A model generated the notes under the pieces. That model ran no database searches, was not told where the DNA came from, and saw nothing but the letters and a program-made list of their open reading frames with translations. The position numbers were made by a program, and so were the translations under genes. A stretch of DNA of 64,000 nucleotides, from the NCBI RefSeq assembly GCF_900187505.1, contig NZ_FYDL01000001.1:124001-188000 (forward strand), given 5' to 3'. Shown in pieces: positions 40,427-49,800 of the stretch. This stretch comes from Pseudomonas sp. Irchel s3h17. Its GTDB lineage: Bacteria > Pseudomonadota > Gammaproteobacteria > Pseudomonadales > Pseudomonadaceae. Position 1 is the stretch's first letter. The number at the start of each line of letters is the position of its first letter.

Positions 40427-43084
40427 TCACGCCAGGCTTTTGCTGACCACTTCAAACACGTCGCTGGACAGCTCGCCCGAGGCGCGGATGCGCTCAAGTT
40501 CGCCCTTCATCAACGCCTGGCGAGCGCTGTCGTACTTGCGCCAGCGAGTCAAAGGCGCCAGTTGGCGCGACGCCATCTGCGGATTCAACGCGTTCAACTC
40601 AATGACCAGGTCCGCCAGGAAGCGATAACCCGAACCATCGGCCGCGTGGAAGTTGATCAGGTTCTGCCCGGCAAAGGCCCCCACCAGCGCCCGCACCTTG
40701 TTCGGGTTCTTGATGTTGAAGGCTGGATGCTCCATCAACTGGCGAACCCGCTGCAAGCCACCCGGCAAACCACTGCCGGCCTGGACGCTGAACCATTGGT
40801 CCATGACCAGCGGGTTGTCCTTGAAGTGCTCGGCAAAGCTCGCCAGCGCCTTGGCCTTCTCGGCTTCGAACGGCGAGTTCACCAGCACCGCCAGCGCCGT
40901 CAGGCGCTCGGTCATGTTGTCACAGGCATCGAACTGCTCGAGGGTTGCCGCCAGCACTTCAGGCTTGCCGCTGAGCATCAGGTACGACAAGGCGATGTTC
41001 TGCAGGCTGCGTCGGGCGAAGTGTTCGGCCTCGGCGACGTACGAGGTGTTCTTCGACGCTTCGCGGTTGGCCTGGTAACGCGCCAACAGGCCGTCGAACA
41101 GGCTGTCGGCCAACTGCTTGCGCGCGAATTCGCGTGCCGCGTGAATGGCATCGACGTCAGCCACTTCGCTGATTTCGGTCAGGTAGGCCTCGCTGGGCAG
41201 CGAGAGCATTTCGGCAACCATGGCCTGGTCCAGGGACTCGTCCGCCAGCACGCTGCGCAGCGCACTGATCAAGCGCGGGTCGAGCACCAATGGCTGGCCT
41301 GCCTGATGCTGGGCAATCAGCTCCTGCAAGACTTGCACCGACAGTTGCTGGCCCGCTTCCCAGCGGTTGAAGCCATCGCTGTCGTGCTGCATCAGGAACA
41401 TCAGTTGATCGCGGTCGTACGGGAAGCTCAGTTTCACCGGCGCCGAGAAGCCACGCAGCAAGGACGGCAATGGTTGTTCGGCGATGTCGACGAAGGTGAA
41501 GGTTTGCTCGGCTGCGGTCACCGACAGCACGCGGGAGGTACCCGTGGCAGCGGCCTCGCCCGCCAGGCGCAGGGCAATCCCGGCCCCCTGGCGGTCCAGC
41601 AGGCCGAGTTCGACCGGGATCACGAATGGCAGCTTCTCGACCTTGTCCGGTGTCGCCGGGTAGCTTTGACGGAAGGTCAGGCTGTAGGTGTTCGCGGCGG
41701 CATCAAAGGACTCACTGACCGCCAGGCGCGGTGTCCCTGCCTGGCTGTACCAGCGCTTGAACTGGGTCAGGTCAACGCCGTTGGCGTCTTCCATGGCCTT
41801 GATGAAATCATCGCAGGTCACGGCCTGGCCATCGTGGCGCTCGAAATACAGGTCGCTGCCTTGGCGAAAACCCTCGGCGCCAAGCAAGGTGCGGATCATC
41901 CGCACCACTTCCGAGCCCTTCTCGTACACGGTCAGGGTGTAGAAGTTGGAGATCTCGATGAAGCTGTCCGGGCGCACGGCGTGGGCCATGGGGCCGGCGT
42001 CTTCGGCGAACTGATGAGTGCGCAGGTACGCCACGTCTTCGATCCGCTTGACGGTGCGCGAGTGCATGTCGGCGGAGAACTCGGCATCGCGGAACACCGT
42101 GAACCCTTCCTTGAGCGACAGCTGGAACCAGTCGCGGCAGGTGACGCGGTTGCCCGACCAGTTGTGGAAGTATTCGTGGGCCACCACCGCCTCGACCCGC
42201 TGGTGCGCGGCATCGGTGGCGGTTTCGGCGCGGGCCAGCACGCAGCTGGAATTGAAGATGTTGAGGCCCTTGTTCTCCATCGCCCCCATGTTGAAGTCGT
42301 TGACCGCGACGATCATGAAGATGTCCAGGTCGTATTCGCGACCATAGACGTCTTCGTCCCAGCGCATGGACTTCTTCAGGCTGTTCATGGCGTGCTGGCA
42401 CTTGTCGATGTTTTCCGGCTCGACATAAATGCGCAGCGCCACTGTGCGCTGGGTCATGGTGGTGAAGGTGTCTTCGACGCACCACAGGTCACCGGCCACC
42501 AGCGCGAACAGGTACGCCGGCTTCATGAACGGATCTTCCCAGGTGGCCCAGTGCCGACCGTCTTCGCCAGGACCGCTGGCAATCGGATTGCCGTTGGACA
42601 GGAGCACCGGGTAACGGTGCTGCTCGGCGACCACGGTGGTGGTGAACTTGCTCATCACGTCCGGGCGGTCGAGGTAATAGGTGATCTTGCGGAAACCCTC
42701 GGCCTCGCACTGGGTGCAGAACATGCCGCTGGACTTGTACAGGCCTTCCAGTGCGGTGTTGGTTTCCGGGTGGATCCTGACACTGGTGTCGACCGTGAAG
42801 GTAGCGCTGGTCGGGTGCAGGGTCAGGTGGCTTTCCGTCAATTGATAGTCACCGGACGCAAGCTCGGCATCGCCCAGGGCAACCGACAGCAGCTCAAGCT
42901 GCTGGCCGTCGAGCACCAGCGGCGGCAAGCCCGCACCACGAGCGGGGTTGCGGCGCATGACCAGTTGCGCATGGACCAGGCTGTGGTCCTCGAACAACTC
43001 GAAGGTCAGGTGCGTCTCGTCGATCAGGTACTCGGGCGCCTGATAGTCCTTCAGGTAAATCATCTTCGGTTGTTCGGTGCGCAT
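40427..43084 (-). CDS. pepN: Aminopeptidase N (PepN), M1 metallopeptidase
   Basis: 885 aa cytosolic zinc aminopeptidase that removes N-terminal residues during peptide turnover. The exopeptidase motif GAMEN is at 267-271 and the zinc site HEYFHNW at 303-309, with the second glutamate in LSLKEGFTVF. The length and the C-terminal helical region match gamma-proteobacterial PepN. Last gene of the operon nadK-phosphoesterase-glpG-yeaC-DUF2797-pepN; it starts 26 bases after the DUF2797 stop. Confidence 0.95.
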   Translation of the reverse strand: MRTEQPKMIYLKDYQAPEYLIDETHLTFELFEDHSLVHAQLVMRRNPARGAGLPPLVLDGQQLELLSVALGDAELASGDYQLTESHLTLHPTSATFTVDTSVRIHPETNTALEGLYKSSGMFCTQCEAEGFRKITYYLDRPDVMSKFTTTVVAEQHRYPVLLSNGNPIASGPGEDGRHWATWEDPFMKPAYLFALVAGDLWCVEDTFTTMTQRTVALRIYVEPENIDKCQHAMNSLKKSMRWDEDVYGREYDLDIFMIVAVNDFNMGAMENKGLNIFNSSCVLARAETATDAAHQRVEAVVAHEYFHNWSGNRVTCRDWFQLSLKEGFTVFRDAEFSADMHSRTVKRIEDVAYLRTHQFAEDAGPMAHAVRPDSFIEISNFYTLTVYEKGSEVVRMIRTLLGAEGFRQGSDLYFERHDGQAVTCDDFIKAMEDANGVDLTQFKRWYSQAGTPRLAVSESFDAAANTYSLTFRQSYPATPDKVEKLPFVIPVELGLLDRQGAGIALRLAGEAAATGTSRVLSVTAAEQTFTFVDIAEQPLPSLLRGFSAPVKLSFPYDRDQLMFLMQHDSDGFNRWEAGQQLSVQVLQELIAQHQAGQPLVLDPRLISALRSVLADESLDQAMVAEMLSLPSEAYLTEISEVADVDAIHAAREFARKQLADSLFDGLLARYQANREASKNTSYVAEAEHFARRSLQNIALSYLMLSGKPEVLAATLEQFDACDNMTERLTALAVLVNSPFEAEKAKALASFAEHFKDNPLVMDQWFSVQAGSGLPGGLQRVRQLMEHPAFNIKNPNKVRALVGAFAGQNLINFHAADGSGYRFLADLVIELNALNPQMASRQLAPLTRWRKYDSARQALMKGELERIRASGELSSDVFEVVSKSLA

Positions 43085-43110
43085 GCTGGAATCCTTTTAC
43101 TTGGGCACGC

Positions 43111-43941
43111 CTAGTGATGGACGGCGAGCTGATAAGCCGTGTATTTACGAATATTGATAACGCCGGTGTCGAAGATCAGGTACTGGCCCTTGATCCCCAT
43201 CAGCGTCCCTTCGGCAATCGGGTTCTTGTCCAGATTGAAGCTGACGATCTTGGCCGGGTACTGCTCGACCGGGTAACGGATTTCAAGCGGCTCGATATCG
43301 CTCACCGGTTGAATCGCTTGCAGGCCGAAGCGCTCCTGCAGGCCCAGCAGGCCCTCGGCACAGCTGGCGAACAGTTGGTCGCGTACCTGCTTGAGGTCAA
43401 CCGCTGCCGCATCGCCCTTGAGCAAGGCACGCCAGTTGGTCTTGTCGGCCACCTGCGTGCGCAGCAGGTCTTCGACCAGGCCCGACTGCTGGCGGGTCGA
43501 CACCCGCATGATCGGCAACGCCTGGCTCGCACCCTGGTCGAGCCAGCGGGTCGGCAGCTGGGTGGCGCGCGTGATCCCGACCTTGACCCCCGACGAGTTG
43601 GCCAGGTACACCACGTGGTCGGTCATGCAGAACTGCTCACCCCAGGAGGGCTCGCGGCAGGTGCCGGCGTCGTAGTGGCAGCGCTCCGGGCTCATGATGC
43701 AGATATCGCACTGGGCCAGCTTGGTCATGCAGGGGTAGCAGTAGCCCTGGCTGAAACTGGTCTTGGTTTTACGCCCACAATGGATGCAATGGATTGCCCC
43801 CAGGTATTCCAGGCGAACCGTGCTGCCAATCATCGGATTGACCGGCACCTCGGTATCGCCCAGGCGAAAAGCGTATTGCACCGTCGAGGCGTCAAGGCGC
43901 ACCGACATCTTGCTGATTGCACCGCGGCCAATCTCGATCAA
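43111..43941 (-). CDS. DUF2797 protein: zinc-binding cysteines plus GIY-YIG-like segment
   Basis: 276 aa from a TTG start at 43941 that overlaps the yeaC stop (TTGA); ATG 43908 would give 265 aa. The first third carries many cysteines (CIHCGR, CYPCMTKL, CDICIMSPERC, GTCREP), probably structural zinc sites. The middle reads VVYLANSSGVKVGITR, then TRWLDQGA and a helix with GLVEDLLR, the spacing of tyrosine, KVG, Arg and Glu in GIY-YIG-type nuclease folds. The family has no assigned function that I know. Conserved neighbour of pepN in pseudomonads as I recall. The start is the uncertain part. Confidence 0.8.
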   Translation of the reverse strand: MIEIGRGAISKMSVRLDASTVQYAFRLGDTEVPVNPMIGSTVRLEYLGAIHCIHCGRKTKTSFSQGYCYPCMTKLAQCDICIMSPERCHYDAGTCREPSWGEQFCMTDHVVYLANSSGVKVGITRATQLPTRWLDQGASQALPIMRVSTRQQSGLVEDLLRTQVADKTNWRALLKGDAAAVDLKQVRDQLFASCAEGLLGLQERFGLQAIQPVSDIEPLEIRYPVEQYPAKIVSFNLDKNPIAEGTLMGIKGQYLIFDTGVINIRKYTAYQLAVHH

Positions 43942-44198
43942 TGGATGGCATCCGACTTGAACAGGATATTCGGCACTTCGATGGACTTGGAGCTGCATTC
44001 CTGCGGGCCCATGTAGCCGGTGTGCTGGTCTTCGGGCAGATTCTGCATTTCCCAGGCAATCATCGCCTGCAGCGACAGTTCACGCTGTTCGGCGGTCAGC
44101 TTGCCACCGTCGGACCACTTGCCGATCTCCACCGCCAGCTTGAGGCTCTGGTAGATCTCGGGGGTGATGTTGCCGATCATTTCGTTAAAAGAGGACAT
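43938..44198 (-). CDS. yeaC: YeaC-like DUF1315 protein
   Basis: 86 aa soluble protein with MIGNITPEIYQSLKLAVEIGK, KWSDGGKLTAEQRE and MIAWEMQNLPEDQHTGYM, the pattern of the DUF1315/YeaC family. Function unknown. The start at 44198 has GGAG seven bases ahead; an upstream in-frame start lacks a site. It is translationally coupled to the DUF2797 gene through its stop and follows glpG by 33 bases. Confidence 0.85.
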   Translation of the reverse strand: MSSFNEMIGNITPEIYQSLKLAVEIGKWSDGGKLTAEQRELSLQAMIAWEMQNLPEDQHTGYMGPQECSSKSIEVPNILFKSDAIH

Positions 44199-44231
44199 CA
44201 AGGTCTCCGTGCTCTTTATTGACATAACAAT

Positions 44232-45101
44232 TTAGAGGGCGAGTTTACGGCGACTGTACAAGCCACCCAACAAACCGGTGAGGCATCCGACGAGTAACCC
44301 GCCGACATGCGCCGCATTGGCAATTTCGCCGAAACCGATCATCGAGATCAGCCCCGACATACACAGGGCCAGCCATACCAGCATCATCACCAACACCCCG
44401 CGAGGCAGGCGATAAGCCGGGTTCGGCGACAGCAACTGGTAGATCCAGCAATGCCCGAGCAAGCCGTAGAGCACCCCGGACAGCCCGCCGAACAGGCCTG
44501 GACCGCCATAAAGGTACTGGCCGTAGTTCGACACCAGGCTGAACAGCAGCGTCAGCCCCAGCAGGTTGATACCGCCCTGGCGCGACTCGATGCGCCGCCC
44601 CAGTTCCCAGTACCACATGCCGTTCATGGCCAGGTGCAGGAAGCCGAAGTGAATCAGCATGGGCGTGAACAGACGCCACCACTGCCCCGCCGCCAGGCTG
44701 TCGGCCAGCGGCGTGAAGTGGATGTACTCGCCCGCCACGCGGAACTCGAGGAAGGTGAACCAGTGCAGGGTATCGAGGTTGTCGCCCAGCAGCGTCACGA
44801 CGCCCACCAGCGCACTCAACAGCAGGACCAGCGCGGTCATCGGGCTGTGGCGCAATTGCTCGACGAACCCCGGGCGCTGGACCTTCGCCTGCGCCGGAAT
44901 GTCCAGTTGCTGATCGGGGTCGCCCGCCGGAAAACGTTCGTACAAGGAACGTACGTCCTCGCTGATGGCGTCCGACACCCAGAGCACCTGCTCCCCACCC
45001 TCCTCACTGACCCGGTGAGGGACCTGCATGCGTTGCAGCAACTTCACAAAACCACTCAGGTCCACCGCCAGCGGCAGACGTAAAACAGCAACAGCAGTCA
45101 T
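44232..45101 (-). CDS. glpG: Rhomboid intramembrane serine protease GlpG
   Basis: 289 aa. A cytoplasmic N-terminal domain (about 1-75) is followed by six membrane helices. Catalytic residues: S208 in GGLSGVLYG and H265 in AAHVGGLLVG. HFGFLHLAMN (151-160) supplies the oxyanion-side His and Asn, and WWRLFTP the conserved Trp-Arg of loop 1. It cleaves membrane-protein helices in the lipid bilayer. The ATG overlaps the phosphoesterase stop (ATGA). Confidence 0.93.
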   Translation of the reverse strand: MTAVAVLRLPLAVDLSGFVKLLQRMQVPHRVSEEGGEQVLWVSDAISEDVRSLYERFPAGDPDQQLDIPAQAKVQRPGFVEQLRHSPMTALVLLLSALVGVVTLLGDNLDTLHWFTFLEFRVAGEYIHFTPLADSLAAGQWWRLFTPMLIHFGFLHLAMNGMWYWELGRRIESRQGGINLLGLTLLFSLVSNYGQYLYGGPGLFGGLSGVLYGLLGHCWIYQLLSPNPAYRLPRGVLVMMLVWLALCMSGLISMIGFGEIANAAHVGGLLVGCLTGLLGGLYSRRKLAL

Positions 45102-46069
45102 TGCATGGCCTCCGGCCGTTCGACATCGACCCAGACGAACTTGCCCGGGTCGAGACGTGTTTCCTGATCCAGTCGATAGGCAACCAGTTTGCCGTAGAGC
45201 ACTGCGCTATAGTCCAGGCAGGCCAGGTTCTGACGAATCGGCGCCGGCTTGCCGCTGCGCCAGTAGTGCCCGACAAACAACAGCGGCTCGTCGATGCCGT
45301 AGCGCAGCAAGGTGTCCTTTTCCACGGCCGACAATGGCGTCTGCGCCACCGGCTCGGGCAAGGCATCGGGCTGGAACACGATATCGCCGTAGGTCTGCGG
45401 GTTGTCTTCCCAGAATTTGGTGCGGAAGAACGAGCGTATCAGGCCGTCGCCGCTGGTCATGGTCAGGCCATGGGGCAGGCGCATGTCGGTGCCCCGCAGC
45501 AAACGGTCGAAGGCCATGCAGGCGAAGCTGCCGGAAATCGCCGCGGCCTGGACGAAGTGCTCGTCGACGCAGCCATCGGCATGCTGCTTGCGCAGCAGGT
45601 CGATCAAGGCGCCATCCCAGCAGGCGTGAACCACCCGGAAACGGCCGGCGTCGACAAACAGCGGCATGTCATAGAACCATTGCAGGAAGTCGTGCCAGTC
45701 CGCCGGATGATGGGCGAACTGGCTCAGGGTTTCGTCGATCAGTCGGGCATGCCGCGGGGTGTGTTCACGCACGTACTGCTTGCCGCAACCAGCCGGTGCC
45801 GGGGTGCTCCAGCCCAGTGCGTTGAACTCGTGGTTGCCCATGATGCACAGCGCCTGGCCGGCCTCGACCATGTCGTGAACGATGTGCAACGCTTCGCGGA
45901 TGCGCGGGCCACGGTCGATGATGTCACCGAGGAACACCGCCATGCGTGACGGGTGGCGCCAGACGCCCCCCAGCCTGTGGTACCCGAGTCGGTCCAGCAG
46001 ATGCTCAAGGGTATGAGCGCAACCGTGCACGTCACCGATCAGGTCGTAGCTACGCGCGGGATCGAGCAT
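45098..46069 (-). CDS. Calcineurin-like metallophosphoesterase
   Basis: 323 aa PPP-type phosphoesterase with the full metal-binding set: YDLIGDVHGC (residues 9-18), VFLGDIIDRGPRI, CIMGNHEFNALGW, and later His-containing segments VVHACWDGAL and FVGHYWRSG. The pattern resembles bis(5'-nucleosyl)tetraphosphatase and protein-phosphatase-like enzymes; which substrate is used cannot be told. It overlaps nadK by one base (TGATG) and glpG by four, so it is tightly embedded in the operon. Confidence 0.9.
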   Translation of the reverse strand: MLDPARSYDLIGDVHGCAHTLEHLLDRLGYHRLGGVWRHPSRMAVFLGDIIDRGPRIREALHIVHDMVEAGQALCIMGNHEFNALGWSTPAPAGCGKQYVREHTPRHARLIDETLSQFAHHPADWHDFLQWFYDMPLFVDAGRFRVVHACWDGALIDLLRKQHADGCVDEHFVQAAAISGSFACMAFDRLLRGTDMRLPHGLTMTSGDGLIRSFFRTKFWEDNPQTYGDIVFQPDALPEPVAQTPLSAVEKDTLLRYGIDEPLLFVGHYWRSGKPAPIRQNLACLDYSAVLYGKLVAYRLDQETRLDPGKFVWVDVERPEAMQ

Positions 46070-46959
46070 CAGTCGCCTCCACCACCCAGACGGCTGCCCC
46101 AGCCAAGCTTGGTCCGGCAGACCTCGTAGTAGTTGTGATCCAGAGGGTGAATCAGACGCAGCTTCTGCGCCTTCTTGCTCACGGTGATGGTGTCACCGGG
46201 GGCGCAGGTGAAGTGGTTCTGCCCGTCACACGAAACTTGCGGGTAAATCTGCATATCCTTGGACACGACGATTTTCAGCTCGCTGTTGCCATCGACCACA
46301 ATCGGCCTTCCGGACAAGGTATGGGGGTACATCGGCACAATCACAATGGCATCGAGCTTGGGATGCATGATCGGCCCGCCCGCCGACAACGCGTAGGCCG
46401 TCGAGCCGGTGGGTGTGGCGACGATCAGGCCGTCGGCCTTCTGGCTGCAGACGAACTGGCCATCGATGTACAGTTCGAACTCGATCATCCGCGTGGATTT
46501 GCCGGGGTGCAGCACCACGTCATTCAGCGCATCGCCCTGGCCGATGGCCTCGGCGTGACGGCGAACCTCGGCCTGCAACAGGAAGCGGTTTTCCACCAGG
46601 TAATGGCCGTCGAGCACTTCGGCGACCTTGGTTTCCAGCTCGTCGGGACGGATATCGGTGAGAAAGCCCAGGTTGCCGCGGTTGATCCCCAGCACCGGAA
46701 TATTGTGCCGGGCCAATGCGCGGGCGGCCCCCAGCAGGCTGCCATCGCCGCCCACGACGATGACCATGTCGCAGACTTCGCCGAGCATCTTGCGCGACGA
46801 GGTTTGCAGGCCGTGGCCAGGCAGGACTTCGGCAATGGTGTCTTCGAGAATCACGTGCAAGTGCCGGTCAAGCAGGAATCTTTTCAGTCGGCGAACGGTA
46901 TCCAGCACCTGCGAACTGCCCAGGCGACCGATGATGCCGATATTGCGAAATTGCTCCAT
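46069..46959 (-). CDS. nadK: NAD kinase
   Basis: 296 aa cytosolic enzyme that phosphorylates NAD to NADP with ATP. Motifs: VVGGDGSLLGAAR with catalytic D72, GINRGNLGFLTD, and TPTGSTAYALSAGGPI for NAD binding. The start at 46959 has GCAGGAG upstream. First gene of the six-gene operon running to pepN; divergent from the DUF1853 gene with a 113-base shared promoter region. Length matches the E. coli enzyme. Confidence 0.96.
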   Translation of the reverse strand: MEQFRNIGIIGRLGSSQVLDTVRRLKRFLLDRHLHVILEDTIAEVLPGHGLQTSSRKMLGEVCDMVIVVGGDGSLLGAARALARHNIPVLGINRGNLGFLTDIRPDELETKVAEVLDGHYLVENRFLLQAEVRRHAEAIGQGDALNDVVLHPGKSTRMIEFELYIDGQFVCSQKADGLIVATPTGSTAYALSAGGPIMHPKLDAIVIVPMYPHTLSGRPIVVDGNSELKIVVSKDMQIYPQVSCDGQNHFTCAPGDTITVSKKAQKLRLIHPLDHNYYEVCRTKLGWGSRLGGGGD

Positions 46960-47072
46960 GGGGCTCCTGCGAGGGTCTGCGACGGCGAAAAGCACGATTA
47001 TGGGCGAAACCGGGCCGTAGACAAAATCCTTTCAGCCACGGGGACTCCCCTATTTGAGTCTATGCTCGCAAG

Positions 47073-48023
47073 ATGATCCTATTTCCCGATTTGCTCCAGT
47101 TGCCCCACCAATTGCACCACCCGCAAGTGCGCGATCTGGCGTGGGTGATCCTCGCACCGCCCATGCTCAGTGCGACGCCATGGCCGCAACGTCATCCGCT
47201 GGCCGGCAGCGACTGGGTGCGCGCCCCGCAACGGCTGGAGCATTGGCTGCATCAGCTCGACCAGGACAGCCACGCACTGCAGTATTGGCTGGCCCAGGCC
47301 CGCACCCGGCGACTGGGGCTGTACTACGAACGCCTATGGCAGTTTGCCGTGGGGCATGCCCCCGGGATCGAACTGCTGGCGGCCAACCTGCCGATCCGCC
47401 GTGAAGGGCATACATTGGGCGAGCTGGACATGCTGCTGCGCGACGGCGACGGCGTGCATCACCTGGAACTGGCGATCAAGCTCTACCTCGGCCCCCAGGA
47501 CGGCAACGGCCATGACCCCGCGCTCTGGCTAGGCCCCGGATGCCATGACCGGCTGGATCGCAAGTTGGAACACCTGAGCCAGCATCAGCTCCCCATCTCC
47601 GCCCGCCCCGAAAGCCGCGACGCCCTGGCCGCGCTGGACATCCATCACGTCAGTGCACAGCTGTGGCTGGGAGGGTATCTGCTGTATCCGTGGCCGGGAC
47701 AGTGCGAACCACCGCGCGGCGCCCATCCGCAACACCTGCGCGGCAGCTGGCTGCACCAGAAGGACTGGCTGGGGTTTGTCGCCCAGCGCCCCGTCGGCCG
47801 TTGGCAGCACCTGCCCCGCCATGCCTGGCTGGCACCGGCGCACTACCCGGCCGACCAGACCTGGAGCGATGCCCAGCTGCAGGCGTGGTTCAACACCCTG
47901 GAACCACTGGCCCCGGCACAGCTGATGGTGCGCTTGACCGAAAACAGCCACGGCGACTGGGAGGAAGCCGAGCGCTTGTTTGTGGTGTCCGATTTGTGGC
48001 CGAACGTACCGGGACAGGCTTGA
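47073..48023 (+). CDS. DUF1853 family protein
   Basis: 316 aa. Starts [14 protein letters not shown]; then [14 protein letters not shown], and [24 protein letters not shown], in which Glu, Asp and the E-x-K arrangement look like the PD-(D/E)XK nuclease core (D...ExK). This would make it a possible restriction-like fold protein, an inference from the pattern alone. The family has no established role that I know. It is divergent from nadK as in other Pseudomonas genomes. It ends 16 bases from the convergent arsB stop. Confidence 0.85.
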   Translation: MILFPDLLQLPHQLHHPQVRDLAWVILAPPMLSATPWPQRHPLAGSDWVRAPQRLEHWLHQLDQDSHALQYWLAQARTRRLGLYYERLWQFAVGHAPGIELLAANLPIRREGHTLGELDMLLRDGDGVHHLELAIKLYLGPQDGNGHDPALWLGPGCHDRLDRKLEHLSQHQLPISARPESRDALAALDIHHVSAQLWLGGYLLYPWPGQCEPPRGAHPQHLRGSWLHQKDWLGFVAQRPVGRWQHLPRHAWLAPAHYPADQTWSDAQLQAWFNTLEPLAPAQLMVRLTENSHGDWEEAERLFVVSDLWPNVPGQA

Positions 48024-48039
48024 TGCCCGGATTGCCGGT

Positions 48040-49323
48040 CTACAGCGACAACCGCAGGGCCAGTGCCGCCAGGGTCACCAGCAACACCGGCAACGTCAGC
48101 ACGATCCCGACCTTGAAGTAGTAACCCCAGCCAATCCGGATACCCTTGCGCTGCAGCACATGCAACCAGAGCAAGGTCGCCAGGCTGCCGATCGGGGTGA
48201 TCTTCGGCCCCAGGTCGCTGCCAATCACGTTGGCGTAAATCATTGCCTCCTTCACCACCCCGGTGGCCTGGCTGGCATCGATCGACAACGCGCCGATCAG
48301 CACCGTGGGCAAGTTGTTCATGATCGATGACAGCAACGCGGTCAACAGCCCGGTGCCCATGGCCGCGCCCCAGACGCCGTATTGGCCGAATGCATCGAGC
48401 CAGCCGGCCAGTTGCGCGGTCAGCCCGGCGTTACGCAACCCATAGACCACCAGGTACATGCCCAGGGAGAAGATCACGATGTGCCACGGCGCTTCCTTGA
48501 TCACCTTGCGCGTGGAGATCCTGTGCCCACGGCCGGCGATCGCCAGCAGCAACGCGGCACACAGCGCCGAGATCGCGCTGATGGGAATCCCCAGCGGCTC
48601 CAGGGCAAAGCACCCCAGCAGCAGAATCGCCAACACCCCCCAACCGGCAAAGAACGTGGCCTTGTCGTGGATCGCGGTCTTCGGCTCGTCCAGCTGGTGC
48701 GGGTCGTAACGGGCCGGAATGTCGCGCCGGAAGAACCACAGCAACACCGCCAGGGTCGCCGCGACCGCCACCAGGTTGACCGGCACCATCACCGCCGCAT
48801 AACGGTTGAAACCGATGTGAAAGAAGTCGGCGGAGACAATGTTCACCAGGTTCGACACCACCAGCGGCAGGCTCGCGGTGTCGGCAATAAACCCGGCGCC
48901 CATGACGAACGCCAGGGTGGCCACCGGGGAAAACCGCAGGGCCAGCAGCATCGACATCACGATCGGCGTGAGGATCAACGCCGCACCATCATTGGCGAAC
49001 AGCGCCGAGACCAGCGCCCCGAGCAACACCATGTAAGCGAACAGCTTGCGCCCGCTGCCACGCCCCCAGCGCGCCACATGCAAGGCCGCCCAGGCAAAGA
49101 GCCCGGCTTCATCGAGCAGCAGGCTGATGATGATCAGCGCGACAAAGGTGCCAGTGGCGTTCCAGATGATTTCCCACACCAGCGGGATATCACTGACATG
49201 GACCACCCCGCTGAGCAGCGCCAGCACCGCGCCGAAGACGGCGCTCCAGCCGACACCCAGGCCTTTGGGTTGCCAGATCACCAGGGTAATGGTCAGCAGG
49301 AAAATCAATGATGCGATCAGCAT
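48040..49323 (-). CDS. arsB: Arsenite efflux permease ArsB
   Basis: 427 aa integral membrane protein with about twelve hydrophobic segments. [15 protein letters not shown] and [17 protein letters not shown] are characteristic ArsB blocks; the C-terminal half has the related [17 protein letters not shown]. It exports arsenite and antimonite. The ATG at 49323 is preferred over the TTG two codons upstream; a GAAGG site lies nine bases ahead. It follows arsR by 44 bases in the same operon. No arsC or arsH follows; the next gene is convergent. Confidence 0.94.
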   Translation of the reverse strand: MLIASLIFLLTITLVIWQPKGLGVGWSAVFGAVLALLSGVVHVSDIPLVWEIIWNATGTFVALIIISLLLDEAGLFAWAALHVARWGRGSGRKLFAYMVLLGALVSALFANDGAALILTPIVMSMLLALRFSPVATLAFVMGAGFIADTASLPLVVSNLVNIVSADFFHIGFNRYAAVMVPVNLVAVAATLAVLLWFFRRDIPARYDPHQLDEPKTAIHDKATFFAGWGVLAILLLGCFALEPLGIPISAISALCAALLLAIAGRGHRISTRKVIKEAPWHIVIFSLGMYLVVYGLRNAGLTAQLAGWLDAFGQYGVWGAAMGTGLLTALLSSIMNNLPTVLIGALSIDASQATGVVKEAMIYANVIGSDLGPKITPIGSLATLLWLHVLQRKGIRIGWGYYFKVGIVLTLPVLLVTLAALALRLSL

Positions 49324-49367
49324 GCGCAACAGCCTTCAACACGGGGAGACAGGAATAATGAGGGGGA

Positions 49368-49715
49368 TCAGCAGCAGCGCACCGGACGGCCCGCCATCGC
49401 CTGCAGGCGCGCGATGTCGGCGGCGAGCCAATGTGCGTGGGCTGCCAGGGCACCTTGCAGGAGTGTGGTGACCCAGGGCGCCAGTTGTGGATGCACGCGG
49501 TAATACACCCACTGCCCCTGACGGCGGTCGGCAAGCAAACCGCTGCTGCGCAATTGCGCCAGGTGACGGGAAATTTTCGGCTGGCTCAGGTCCAGGGCCG
49601 CCGTCAGCTCACAGACGCACAGTTCACCCTCGGCGCAGATCAGCAAGGCGATACGCGCGCGGGTGTCATCGGCCAAGGCCTTGAACACGTCGACGGGATT
49701 GGCGGTTTCGGACAT
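49368..49715 (-). CDS. arsR: ArsR-family arsenical-responsive repressor
   Basis: 115 aa winged-helix repressor. The metal box ELCVCEL (cysteines at 32 and 34) precedes the recognition helix LSQPKISRHLAQLR; a further CC pair ends the protein. Binding of As(III) would release the operator and induce arsB. The ATG at 49715 has only a weak ribosome site. The A/T-rich dyad upstream (49746-49768) is the likely operator. Confidence 0.92.
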   Translation of the reverse strand: MSETANPVDVFKALADDTRARIALLICAEGELCVCELTAALDLSQPKISRHLAQLRSSGLLADRRQGQWVYYRVHPQLAPWVTTLLQGALAAHAHWLAADIARLQAMAGRPVRCC

Positions 49716-49745
49716 GGGCTATCAACGCCTGGACATAGGAGGCGC

Positions 49746-49768
49746 AAATATATGGAATTTCGAATATA
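49746..49768 (-). promoter_or_regulatory. Candidate ArsR operator
   Basis: An imperfect dyad, TATAT-GGAATTTCGA-ATATA, in an otherwise GC-rich region 30-55 bases upstream of arsR. Size and A/T-rich half-sites fit ArsR-type operators. It probably overlaps the promoter. Confidence 0.5.
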
Positions 49769-49800
49769 AGGTAAAGCGTCCGTTGCAGCGACCGCTGCAT

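Noticed and set aside
40409..43114. 901-codon open frame antisense to pepN
   Set aside because: It is a shadow of pepN, whose GAMEN and HEXXH motifs are intact on the other strand; the antisense frame would run through the terminator hairpin and lacks a start site.
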